A stretch of DNA of 64,000 nucleotides from Paeniglutamicibacter psychrophenolicus (GTDB lineage: Bacteria > Actinomycetota > Actinomycetes > Actinomycetales > Micrococcaceae), in assembly GCF_017876575.1 (NCBI RefSeq), contig NZ_JAGIOE010000001.1, positions 4,506,443 through 4,570,442 of the forward strand, given 5' to 3'. Positions 34,113-42,382 of this stretch are shown here, piece by piece. Numbering within the stretch: the stretch's first letter is position 1; each line of letters starts with the position of its first letter. A program made the translations under genes and the position numbers. The notes beneath the pieces are model-generated. The model ran no database searches. It was not told the DNA's origin and was given only the letters and a program-made list of their open reading frames with translations.

Positions 34113-34280
34113 GGCCGTGCCCATCCCTTGCGTCGTGTTCGCTGCCCCCTTCCACCCACACTAGGCGAAATCCGTCTGTTCGGTCAGGCCCCGGCGGCGG
34201 GGTTCCGGCTGCGCCAAAGTGTCGGAGCCTCGTGGTTTGCTGGTGGCATCGATCCATCACCAAGGCAAGGGGGAGCGAAA

Positions 34281-34454
34281 ATGGGTATCGGCATGCCGGC
34301 CTATCCAACCCTCATGGAACTGCGCACCGCCGGGTGGACGCTGGAACAAATAGCGAGCACCTACGGGGTCGAGGAACCAGCGATCCAGGCCGTGCTGACC
34401 TGGCATTTCCTCCACGGGGCCCCTGCGGGCCGGATACCGCCCGCCGCGACGTAG
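34281..34454 (+). CDS. Small helix-turn-helix-like protein, 57 aa
   Basis: Begins MGIGMPAYPTLMELRTAGWT and continues LEQIASTYGVEEPAIQAVL, which reads as a compact helix-turn-helix (about residues 18-40), followed by a short Pro/Ala tail. A strong GGGGGAG site precedes the ATG. The gene converges with the large coiled-coil protein gene 22 bases away. It may be a small DNA-binding protein; family unknown to me. Confidence 0.65.
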   Translation: MGIGMPAYPTLMELRTAGWTLEQIASTYGVEEPAIQAVLTWHFLHGAPAGRIPPAAT

Positions 34455-34475
34455 CAGGGCCTCCAGGCACCGGGA

Positions 34476-36224
34476 TCAGATGTCGAAGGTGTCGTGGGAG
34501 ACGAGCTCGTGGAGTTCGATGCGCCCGTCGGGCAGCTTCCAGTAATGCACGCGGCGGGCCGCGGCCACCCCGATCTCCACGCTCATCCGCCAACAGGTCG
34601 CCCCGTCCGTCTCCCGGATCTCCTGCGGGTCGTCTCCTCCGGGACCGGTTCGCTTGGGGTGCACCTCGCGTGCGGCCATCCGGTCCGCCCTCCCGGTCAG
34701 CAGCTGGGTCAGGGCCTTGAGGGTCTTGCCGCGCAGCGCGTCACCGTGCGCGTAGAACGAGGCGGCGAACTTCGGGCCGACGATGAATCCCGGGTCCCAC
34801 GGATAGGCGGCCTTCTCGTTCGCCGGGACGCGCCGGGTCCATTCCAGGTACAGCTCGTGGCGCAATGCCGCCTCCGCGGTGGTGAACAGGTCCCGGGCGT
34901 CGGAGGCGGACGGCTCCACGGTGGTGCGCGCCTTCCGCCGGGCCATGCGGTGGTTCTGGTTCAGCGCCTCGGACTTGTTGCGCAGCAGGGTCCGCAGCCT
35001 GAGTGCCTCGGCACGGTACCGGCCCAGCTGGTCCAGCACGGAGGCCAGCTCGGGTTCCGCGTTGCCGGCTTGCTGTTGGCGCAACGCCTTCAGCTCGGAT
35101 TTGAGCGCATCGATCTGCAGCAACGCCTGGCGCAGGGCCTCGCGCTGTCTTTCCGGCGTCGGGACCACCGGCAGGCCCGCCGCGGATTCGGCGGCCGGCG
35201 GTTCGGATGGTTCCGGGACATGGTCCCTGTCGATCACCAACCACGGGGTTCCGCCGCGCACCAGTGCCGGGGCCATGGCCACCGGTTCGTTGTCATCGAC
35301 ATCCACCAGCACGAGCTTGCGCACCCCGCCGGCATTGACCAGCCGCGCGGCAACGACCTGCCCCGGAGCCAGCAGCGAATCGACGTCGTCCAGATCGTTG
35401 GAGGAGACATCGGCGCGGTGCACCGTGATGTTCTCCCCCGGCACCGGCACCAGCACCGCCGCCTCGGGTCCGGCCTCGAGCACCAGGCACGGGATGACCT
35501 GGTTCCAGGAGTAGTGCTGCAGCAGGCGCGGGTGCAGCAGGGATTCGCGGATCAGCAGGCGCCCGGTGCCCGGTTCCAGGGCGCCGGCGAGCCGGCTGCC
35601 GGTTTCCAGCATCCAGGTCAACGGGGCGTGCGGATAGATGTCCTCGCTGTGGATCTGGGCGCTTGCGCCGTTGTCCAGGGCGATGACTGCGGTGAAGCCG
35701 TGGTTGCGGAATCCGGCGACCGCGCCGGCCACCAACACCGAGTGGCTTCCGGTGCCGGTCGAGGCTGGCCCCGGGGAGCCCACGGTGCGCACCGGGTCCG
35801 CGGCGTGCCGCCCGGGGCCGGGGGTCGGGGACGCGGAGACCACCAGCGTGCGGGGGTCGGGCAGGAAGAGCACCTCGTCGATGAGCTCGTTGCTGATCCG
35901 CTCGATCGAGTCCCCGGCGCGCACCACGTGCGGCCGCCCGGGCGCGATCCCCTGGCTGCCGGGCCCGGTGGGGTAGACGCGGGCGGCGGTCCCGAACACC
36001 TCCCACCCGTAGGGCAGGTGGTCGCGCAGCTCGTAGGTCAGCCGTCCGGTGGGAACCACGATGACCTCGGCCCAGTCCTTGACTTCCTCGTGGATCGCCC
36101 GGGCATCGAACCCGGGTGCTTCCGCCCGTGCGCTGTGGGTGATGACGACCGAATGAAGTCGTCTCGGTTGCATCAGGTGCAGGGCGAGGTCTTCCCCGGA
36201 GCGCGTCCAGCGGTGGACTCCCAT
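34476..36224 (-). CDS. Uncharacterised 582-aa coiled-coil protein
   Basis: Start ATG preceded by the strong site AGGGAGGTGA. An N-terminal domain (to about 330) includes PTGRLTYELRDHLPYGWEVF and GTAARVYPTGPGS and two beta-rich segments that could be OB/S1-like (GAVAGFRNHGFTAVIALDNG, LAPGQVVAARLVNAGG). A coiled coil spans about 355-430 (RQREALRQALLQIDALKSEL). A compact C-terminal domain follows (FIVGPKFAASFYAHGDALRG to RRVHYWKLPDGRIELHELVS), which has the look of a small toxin- or nuclease-like fold. I recognise no named family. No signal peptide or membrane helix. It is a single-gene unit. Confidence 0.6.
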   Translation of the reverse strand: MGVHRWTRSGEDLALHLMQPRRLHSVVITHSARAEAPGFDARAIHEEVKDWAEVIVVPTGRLTYELRDHLPYGWEVFGTAARVYPTGPGSQGIAPGRPHVVRAGDSIERISNELIDEVLFLPDPRTLVVSASPTPGPGRHAADPVRTVGSPGPASTGTGSHSVLVAGAVAGFRNHGFTAVIALDNGASAQIHSEDIYPHAPLTWMLETGSRLAGALEPGTGRLLIRESLLHPRLLQHYSWNQVIPCLVLEAGPEAAVLVPVPGENITVHRADVSSNDLDDVDSLLAPGQVVAARLVNAGGVRKLVLVDVDDNEPVAMAPALVRGGTPWLVIDRDHVPEPSEPPAAESAAGLPVVPTPERQREALRQALLQIDALKSELKALRQQQAGNAEPELASVLDQLGRYRAEALRLRTLLRNKSEALNQNHRMARRKARTTVEPSASDARDLFTTAEAALRHELYLEWTRRVPANEKAAYPWDPGFIVGPKFAASFYAHGDALRGKTLKALTQLLTGRADRMAAREVHPKRTGPGGDDPQEIRETDGATCWRMSVEIGVAAARRVHYWKLPDGRIELHELVSHDTFDI

Positions 36225-36381
36225 CTGGATTCACCTCCCTGGCTTGGCCCGGCACCGTTCCCTCGTGCTTCCAAACCTACCGGAGCCGCGGCCCTGCAGG
36301 AATGGGCCCCCGGTGCGGGCGGGTGCCGCGAAGAAGCCCCATGGTGCCAGGGCTTTTGGCCCCTCTGGTAACCTCGGCCAC

Positions 36382-37032
36382 ATGCCTCGCACCTTTGACC
36401 TCCCGGGAGCCGGATACATGAATGGGTTTCCGGCCCCCTCGGTGATTCGCACCCGCCTTGCCGACCGCCAACGCCTGGATTTGTCCCATCTCGGGAACCT
36501 GCGCCGGGCCGCGGTGGCGATCACCGTCATGGACGCCGGAGCCACCGGCCCGAACGTGGTGATCATCAAGCGCTCGACAAGGCACGGGAATCCCGGGCAG
36601 TGGGCGCTGCCGGGGGGACGCATCGATGCCGGGGAAACCGCGCAGCATGCGGCGGTCAGGGAATTGCGGGAGGAAACCGCCCTGCGGGCCGCCGATGCCG
36701 AGGTGCTCGGGGCGCTCGATGACTTCGAGACCTCCAGCGGGCACCTGGTCACGCCGTTCGTCATCTGGCTGGGCTCGCCCCAACCGGCCGAACCCAACCC
36801 GGACGAGGTCCAGTCGATCCATCTGCTGCCGCTGTCCAGGCTCACCGGACCGGACATCCCCAGCTGGCGCGTCGACGGCGGCGGCGCCAGGTTGCTCTAC
36901 CTGCCGCTGGGCGACGGGATGCGGATCCATGCCCCGACCGGGGCGTTCCTGTACCAGTTTGCCGCGGTGGCCCTCGCCGGCCGGGAGGTCCGCGTCAACG
37001 GCCTGGCGCAGCCCGGGTTCACCGCCCGTTAA
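36382..37032 (+). CDS. NUDIX hydrolase
   Basis: A 216-aa pyrophosphohydrolase of the CoA-type subgroup. The Nudix box GGRIDAGETAQHAAVRELRE continues with ETAL and has all consensus positions. RRAAVAITVMDAG and VVIIKRSTRHGNPGQWALPG precede it. The start at 36382 is chosen; TAACCT lies 7 bases upstream with no ribosome site, suggesting a leaderless message. Its stop overlaps the converging M50 protease stop. Substrate may be CoA or a nucleotide derivative. Confidence 0.88.
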   Translation: MPRTFDLPGAGYMNGFPAPSVIRTRLADRQRLDLSHLGNLRRAAVAITVMDAGATGPNVVIIKRSTRHGNPGQWALPGGRIDAGETAQHAAVRELREETALRAADAEVLGALDDFETSSGHLVTPFVIWLGSPQPAEPNPDEVQSIHLLPLSRLTGPDIPSWRVDGGGARLLYLPLGDGMRIHAPTGAFLYQFAAVALAGREVRVNGLAQPGFTAR

Positions 37033-37760
37033 GCGAGCATTGCCGCGAGCATCCAGCCGGAGAGCACGACCGAGCCGCCCACCGCCACGGTGAAGCCCAT
37101 CAGCCAGAACCAGGCCGGCAGCCAGCTGCGCGTGGCCAGGATGTAGGCATCGGAGGAGGAAACCAGCTCGCGCCGCCGGGTGTGGACCCCGATCACCTTG
37201 AACAGGTCGCGCACCGACCCCACCAGCAGCATCAGACCCAGGCCGAGTACCACCCAGCCCATGGCCCGGACCGGGGTGTAGAGCACCAGCAGCTGGGCAG
37301 CCAGCGCGGAACACAACGCCACCGCGATGCCGGCCCAATTGCGCAGGAACACCAGCGACCCCAGCAGCACCAGCGCCCCGATGGACAGGGCAGCGGAAGC
37401 ATGGCCGAAGTACGTCGAGGCAACCAGGCCCAGGCCGACCACGGCCGGTGCCGGGTAGCCCCAGAAGCCGCTGAACACCGCGGAGAACCCGGGCTTCCCG
37501 CTGCTGACCAGCTCCCCTGAATGGTCCAGCCGGATCTTCAGTCCATGGACAAACCGTCCGGTCAACAGCGCGGCAAAGGCGTGGCCCAATTCGTGCACGA
37601 AGGTCACATACAACCCGAAGATCCGCCAGGTGGCCCGCGGCACGGTCAGCAGCACGCACAACGCCAGCAGGCCGAGCACCGGCCAGGGCGCCAGCACCAA
37701 CGGTTCGGTGCCGCCGAACCCGGCCAGCACGGCCTGCCACCACCGGTCAATGATTTCCAT
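37029..37760 (-). CDS. M50-type membrane metallopeptidase
   Basis: A 243-aa membrane protein of about six helices. The zinc motif FVHELGHAFAALLTG (HExxH, residues about 56-60) sits in helix 2, and the segment GFSAVFSGFWGYPAPAVVGL forms the second conserved region. This resembles the short M50B-like peptidases of actinobacteria. It has no PDZ domain. It overlaps the converging NUDIX gene by 4 bases. The substrate is unknown; M50 enzymes cleave membrane-embedded regulators. Confidence 0.85.
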   Translation of the reverse strand: MEIIDRWWQAVLAGFGGTEPLVLAPWPVLGLLALCVLLTVPRATWRIFGLYVTFVHELGHAFAALLTGRFVHGLKIRLDHSGELVSSGKPGFSAVFSGFWGYPAPAVVGLGLVASTYFGHASAALSIGALVLLGSLVFLRNWAGIAVALCSALAAQLLVLYTPVRAMGWVVLGLGLMLLVGSVRDLFKVIGVHTRRRELVSSSDAYILATRSWLPAWFWLMGFTVAVGGSVVLSGWMLAAMLA

Positions 37761-37911
37761 CCCCCAACACTATGTCGCGGTTCCCGTGCCGCTTGCATCC
37801 GGGCCGCCCGCGCCCGGGTCTCCGCACCCGGCTCACAGCAAATGCACATCTGGCATTTATATCGTTGATTTCTCAACCAACATCTGGTCCGCGATCCGAA
37901 GGGCGGCACAC

Positions 37912-38253
37912 GTGAAGCAACTGCTGGGGCTGCTGCTTGCCCTCTGCGTCCTGCTTCCGCTGTGCCACACCCCGGCACCGGCCGCGGTGGCCGATTCATT
38001 CGCCCACGCCGGCATCTCGGCGAGCGCCGCCCCCGCGGCCGGGGCCACCCATTGCCCCACGGATGCGCCGACCAAGCAACACTGCGCCCCGAGCGCCGAT
38101 CCGCAGTTGAATCTCGCCCAGATCGCCCCGCGCCCGGATGCCTCCGGGGCCTTCGGCGCGCTTCCGGCGGCCCTTGCGCCATCCTCCGGCGTTCCGCGGG
38201 CGCAGCGGGCCCGGGCCCCGGATTTGCACGCGCTGTCCATTTCACGCACGTAG
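37912..38253 (+). CDS. Small secreted protein preceding DUF305
   Basis: A 113-aa product from a GTG. Signal sequence VKQLLGLLLALCVLLPLCHT, then an Ala/Pro-rich chain with His and Cys residues (THCPTDAPTKQHCAPS). No domain recognised. It lies 73 bases upstream of the DUF305 gene on the same strand; its His/Cys content would fit metal binding in a copper-type set. An upstream in-frame start (37630) has no support. Confidence 0.5.
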   Translation: MKQLLGLLLALCVLLPLCHTPAPAAVADSFAHAGISASAAPAAGATHCPTDAPTKQHCAPSADPQLNLAQIAPRPDASGAFGALPAALAPSSGVPRAQRARAPDLHALSISRT

Positions 38254-38326
38254 AACGCGGCGTTCTTTCTCCTGCCGTCAGCGCGCCGTCTTGCGGTGCA
38301 CCGCATCCTTTCTCCTAGGACCATTC

Positions 38327-38971
38327 ATGTCCGAACCCAAAACTTCCCGTGCCCTGGTCATTGCCGTGGTGGTGCTCATGCTCGCCATGGCCACCGGCGG
38401 CTGGATCCTGGGCTCCGCCAACCCGCGCAGCGCCTTCCCCTCCGATGCCTCCCCCGAGGCCGGCTTTGCCCGCGACATGCAGACGCACCACCACCAGGCC
38501 GTGCAGCTGTCCATGATCATCCGCGAGCACTCCACCAATCCGTCGGTGCGCTCGATGGCCTACGACATCGCCCTGACCCAGCAACAGCAGTCCGGGCAGA
38601 TGTACGCCTGGCTCGAGACCTGGGGGGTGCCGCAGACCGGCGAATCGATGACCTGGATGAGCGACCTGCTCACCGACGACGGCACCCATGCCGGGCACGG
38701 AACCGTTGCCCCCGACCAGGCGCACACCATGGCCTCGATGGGCATGGCCAGTGCGGCCGACATCGACAAGCTCACCGCCGCGCGCGGGACCGGGGCCGAC
38801 CGCCGGTTCCTGACCCTGATGATCGCCCACCACAAAGGTGGGGTCGAGATGGCGCAGGCCTACCTGCAACGCGGAAACGATCCGATGGTCACCGCGTTCG
38901 CCGACAAAATCGTCATGACCCAACAGGCCGAGATCTCGGCCCTGACCCAGCTGCTTGCGCAGCTGAGCTAA
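38327..38971 (+). CDS. DUF305 protein (ferritin-like, exported)
   Basis: A 214-aa protein with an N-terminal anchor (ALVIAVVVLMLAMATGGWIL). The DUF305 pattern is repeated twice: FARDMQTHHHQAVQLSMII near 45 and FLTLMIAHHKGGVEMAQAYL near 165. The His and Met residues (HHH, HTMASMGMAS) are typical of copper-associated DUF305 proteins. AGGA precedes the ATG. It is followed by a DUF3105 gene 14 bases away, a recurrent pair in Micrococcaceae. Copper handling is an inference. Confidence 0.9.
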   Translation: MSEPKTSRALVIAVVVLMLAMATGGWILGSANPRSAFPSDASPEAGFARDMQTHHHQAVQLSMIIREHSTNPSVRSMAYDIALTQQQQSGQMYAWLETWGVPQTGESMTWMSDLLTDDGTHAGHGTVAPDQAHTMASMGMASAADIDKLTAARGTGADRRFLTLMIAHHKGGVEMAQAYLQRGNDPMVTAFADKIVMTQQAEISALTQLLAQLS

Positions 38972-38985
38972 AGGATTCCACTCCC

Positions 38986-39594
38986 ATGAACAAGCGCCAA
39001 GAAGCCCAAGAAGTCCTTGCCAAGGCCCAGGCCAAGGAAAAACGCACCAAGATCCTCACCGTTGCGCTGGTCGCCGCCGCCGCCCTGGCCATCATCGTTC
39101 CCACCGCGGTGGTGCTCAGCGGTGCCGCCCAGGAGAAATCGGCCGTCGCCGCGGCCGCCGCCGCCCCCATCGAGGGTGTGAAGGACTACAAGGTCCCCTC
39201 GGCCAACCACGTCGATGCCAAGGTGACCTACGCGCAGAAGCCCGGCGTCGGCGGGGACCACAACCCCGTCTGGCTCAACTGCGGCATCTATGAAAAGCCG
39301 GTTCCGGAAAACAACGCCGTGCATTCCCTGGAGCACGGTGCGGTGTGGATCAGCTACGACGGGATTTCCGATGCGGAGCTGGCCGTGCTGAAGCAGGACG
39401 TGGGAGAAAAGACCTACATGCTCCTGACCCCGTACCCGGACCAGGGCGCCAAGATCAAGCTCACCGCCTGGGGCGAGCAGCTCAGCGTGGATGCCGCCGA
39501 CGACCCGCGCATCGCCGCATTCGTCAAGAAGTACCGCCAGGGTCCCCAGACCCCGGAACCCGGTGCACCGTGCACCGGCGGCGTCGGCCTCTAA
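38986..39594 (+). CDS. DUF3105 membrane-anchored protein
   Basis: A 202-aa protein: cytoplasmic start rich in Lys/Ala, one transmembrane helix (ILTVALVAAAALAIIVPTAVV), then an external DUF3105 domain with NPVWLNCGIYEKPVPENNAV and HSLEHGAVWISYDG. It ends APCTGGVGL, whose Cys may pair with the one in NCGIY. It is cotranscribed with DUF305. Function unknown. Confidence 0.88.
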   Translation: MNKRQEAQEVLAKAQAKEKRTKILTVALVAAAALAIIVPTAVVLSGAAQEKSAVAAAAAAPIEGVKDYKVPSANHVDAKVTYAQKPGVGGDHNPVWLNCGIYEKPVPENNAVHSLEHGAVWISYDGISDAELAVLKQDVGEKTYMLLTPYPDQGAKIKLTAWGEQLSVDAADDPRIAAFVKKYRQGPQTPEPGAPCTGGVGL

Positions 39595-39629
39595 GCTGGA
39601 GGAAAAGGAATTAAGGAGAACACCGAACC

Positions 39630-39926
39630 ATGTCACTGCTTCCCTCCGTACTTGCCGGAACCGGACTCATCGGCGGCTTCGCCACCGCCCGCACCACCAA
39701 GAACCGCCCCGCCGGCGGAGCCGTGCTCGCCATCGCGGGAACCGGCGCATTCCTGGCCTGGAAGGCCAACGTCGGGGCACCCCGGGCCGCCGCGCTGACC
39801 GGGCTCTACCTGGCCGCCTTCGGCGCCTCGCACCCGCTGGCCAAGAAGATCGGTGCGTGGCCGGCGGTCAACGCCGTCACCGCCGCGGTCGTGCTCGCCT
39901 CCCTGGTGGCGGGGCGCCGCAAGTAG
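39630..39926 (+). CDS. Small integral membrane protein, 98 aa
   Basis: Three or four hydrophobic segments (LLPSVLAGTGLIGGFATA, GGAVLAIAGTGAFLAWKA, AALTGLYLAAFGAS, AVNAVTAAVVLASLVAG) joined by basic loops. TTAAGGAG precedes the ATG. It lies 35 bases after DUF3105 and could belong to that operon. No known family recognised. Confidence 0.7.
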   Translation: MSLLPSVLAGTGLIGGFATARTTKNRPAGGAVLAIAGTGAFLAWKANVGAPRAAALTGLYLAAFGASHPLAKKIGAWPAVNAVTAAVVLASLVAGRRK

Positions 39927-40019
39927 TTTCACAATCAGTGGTTTTGCCTCCCCGCGCTGGTAGCTTTGGCGGCGGGGAAGCAATCCCCGCCCCACCATCC
40001 AAGACAGGTAACAGGCCCC

Positions 40020-41591
40020 ATGCAGTCGTTCAATATCCCCGTCCTCTCCACGCTGCCGTGGGACGTGCAACCGGCGGTGCTCCTGTGCGACAGGCACCCC
40101 GGGGACGCGATCGCCTTCACGGTCATCGATGCGGACCTGGGCTCGGTGGACCTTGACTACGCGACGCTGAAACTGCGCTCCGAGCAGGCCGCGGCGCTCT
40201 TTGCCTCCCGCGGCATCAAGCCCGGGGACCGCGTGGCCACGCTGATGGGCAAGAGCGCCGAACTGCTCTACACGCTGCTGGGGCTGTGGCGGCTGGGCGC
40301 CGTGCACGTGCCGCTGTTCACCGCCTTCGCCACGCCCGCCATCGAGGTCCGGGTTGCCGGGGCCGATGCCAAGCTCATCGTCGCCGACGCCGCCCAGGCG
40401 CCCAAGCTCGCATCCCTGGCCTACCCGGTGCTGGGCACCGAGGAGCTGGTGGAGCTGCTCGAGGCGCAGCCGTCCGGCTTCGCACCGGCGACCCGGTCGC
40501 TGGATGACCCGCTGGTGGAGATCTTCACCTCCGGGACCACCGGAACCCCGAAGGGGGTTGCCGTTCCGGTGCGCGCGTTGGAGGCCTTCGACACCTACTT
40601 CCGCTACGGCCTGGACGTCGCGGCCGAGGACGTCTTCTGGAACGTGGCCGATCCCGGCTGGGCCTACGGGCTGTACTACGGGATCCTCGCCCCGCTCTAC
40701 GCCGGGAAGCGGAACCTGCTGCTGTCCACCGGGTTCAGCGCCGAGGCCTGCTGGGCGGTGCTGGAAAAGTTCAACGTCACCAACTTCGCCGCAGCCCCCA
40801 CCATCGTGCGCTCCCTGCGCGCCGCCAAGCCCGAGGGGGTTCCCGGGCTCACGCTCGCCAAGGCCTCCTCGGCCGGCGAACCGCTCGATGCCACCACCAT
40901 CGCCTGGGCCCAGGGTGTGCTCGGGGTCCCGGTGCGCGACCACTACGGGCAGACCGAGATGGGCATGTGCATCGTCAACGGCTGGGCCCCGGAGGTCATC
41001 GATACGGTCAAGGCCGGATCCATGGGCCGGCCCATGCCCGGATACTCGGCCTGCGTGTTGCACCCCGAGAACGACGAATGCGCGCCGGCCGGAACCCGCG
41101 GACGGGTCGCGCTGAACGTCGCCGGATCCCCGATGCTCTGGTTCAACGGATACACCGGGGACCCGGCACGCACCGCCGAACGCTACTCCGCCGACGGACG
41201 CTGGTACCTCACCGGGGACGCCGGGACCATGGACGAAGACGGCTACATCTTCTTCTCCTCGCGCGACGACGACGTGATCATCATGGCCGGCTACCGGATC
41301 GGCCCGTTCGAGGTCGAGTCGGTGCTGGCCGAACACCCGCTGGTGCTCGAATCCGCCGTCATCGGGATCCCCGACGAGCTGCGCGGCGAGGTGCTGGTGG
41401 CCCACGTGGTGCTCAAGGACGGGGCCACCGGCAGCGACCAGCTCACCGCCGAGCTGCAATCCCTGGTCAAGACCCGCTACGCGGCCCACGCCTACCCGCG
41501 CAAGATCACCTACGCCGCCGAGCTGCCCAAGACCCCCTCGGGGAAACTGCAGCGCTTCATCCTGCGCGAACGGGAATCGTTGCAGGATTGA
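40020..41591 (+). CDS. Acyl-CoA synthetase (AMP-forming, ACSM-like)
   Basis: A 523-aa adenylate-forming enzyme. The P-loop is VEIFTSGTTGTPKGVAVPV near residue 165, A5-type motif VRDHYGQTEMG, A7 GRWYLTGDAG, hinge IIMAGYRIGPFEVESVLAEH, and A10 Lys in LPKTPSGKLQRFILR. This matches medium-chain/acetyl-type acyl-CoA synthetases. Start ATG at 40020 chosen over an upstream frame. It activates a carboxylic acid with ATP and CoA; chain length is not evident. Confidence 0.9.
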   Translation: MQSFNIPVLSTLPWDVQPAVLLCDRHPGDAIAFTVIDADLGSVDLDYATLKLRSEQAAALFASRGIKPGDRVATLMGKSAELLYTLLGLWRLGAVHVPLFTAFATPAIEVRVAGADAKLIVADAAQAPKLASLAYPVLGTEELVELLEAQPSGFAPATRSLDDPLVEIFTSGTTGTPKGVAVPVRALEAFDTYFRYGLDVAAEDVFWNVADPGWAYGLYYGILAPLYAGKRNLLLSTGFSAEACWAVLEKFNVTNFAAAPTIVRSLRAAKPEGVPGLTLAKASSAGEPLDATTIAWAQGVLGVPVRDHYGQTEMGMCIVNGWAPEVIDTVKAGSMGRPMPGYSACVLHPENDECAPAGTRGRVALNVAGSPMLWFNGYTGDPARTAERYSADGRWYLTGDAGTMDEDGYIFFSSRDDDVIIMAGYRIGPFEVESVLAEHPLVLESAVIGIPDELRGEVLVAHVVLKDGATGSDQLTAELQSLVKTRYAAHAYPRKITYAAELPKTPSGKLQRFILRERESLQD

Positions 41592-41657
41592 GTCCGTGCC
41601 GCCCGTTCCCGTGCACGGTGGACCCTTAGGCTTAAAGGCCAGGAAGGGGGCAATACC

Positions 41658-42377
41658 TTGGGAACCCGCAAACCCCTGCTCATACTCGCCATCGTGTCCG
41701 TCATTGCCGGCCTGCTCGGCTTCTCCGGAGGCCCGCGCGCCGATGAACCGGTGCCGCAGGCCTTTGCCCTGCCCGCCGGCGGGGTCCAGGTGAGGTTCAT
41801 GGTCGCCGGGGACTCGATCACCGCCGCCGGCAGCCACACGGTTGCCGACGGGCACGTCGGGGAGGCCTCCTGGATCAACTACGTGAACACGCCCGGGGCA
41901 CCCCCGGCCCTGGCCTGGACCGGCGGGTGGGCCCTGGGCGGGGCCCAGACCGGGGACATGGCCGCGGCCCTGCGCCACGGCAGCGCCGACGCGCTGGTGA
42001 TCCTGGCCGGAACCAACGACCTGGCCCGCCACACCACACGCGAGCGGACCGCGGCGAACCTCATCCGGATCTCGCAGATCGTCCAGGCCCCGGTGGTCCT
42101 GCTCTCCAGCGTCCCGCCGCGCGACGACGCGGTGGACGCCACCGTGGACTACAACGGCTTCCTGCAATCCCTGGCCGCCGAGCGCGGGTGGATCTTCGTG
42201 GACGCCGCCGCCGGGCTGCGCAGCGATGCCAACACCTTTGCCGCCGGGCTCAGCGACGACGGGGTGCACCCCAACGTGGAAGGCGCCAGGATCCTGGGCG
42301 CGGCCATCGGCCAGGCGCTGGGCACGAAACCCGTCGTAGCAATCGCCGACACCTCGGGGGCCGAGCCCCTAGGCTAG
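41658..42377 (+). CDS. Exported SGNH/GDSL hydrolase
   Basis: A 239-aa protein starting at TTG behind AGGAAGGGGG. Signal/anchor LLILAIVSVIAGLLGFSGG. Block I FMVAGDSITAAGS (Ser), block III ILAGTNDLARHT, and block V DDGVHPNVEGARILG (Asp, His) define the SGNH fold. It probably de-esterifies an extracellular glycan or lipid. It is followed 5 bases later by the glutaminase gene. Confidence 0.87.
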   Translation: MGTRKPLLILAIVSVIAGLLGFSGGPRADEPVPQAFALPAGGVQVRFMVAGDSITAAGSHTVADGHVGEASWINYVNTPGAPPALAWTGGWALGGAQTGDMAAALRHGSADALVILAGTNDLARHTTRERTAANLIRISQIVQAPVVLLSSVPPRDDAVDATVDYNGFLQSLAAERGWIFVDAAAGLRSDANTFAAGLSDDGVHPNVEGARILGAAIGQALGTKPVVAIADTSGAEPLG

Positions 42378-42382
42378 GAGCC

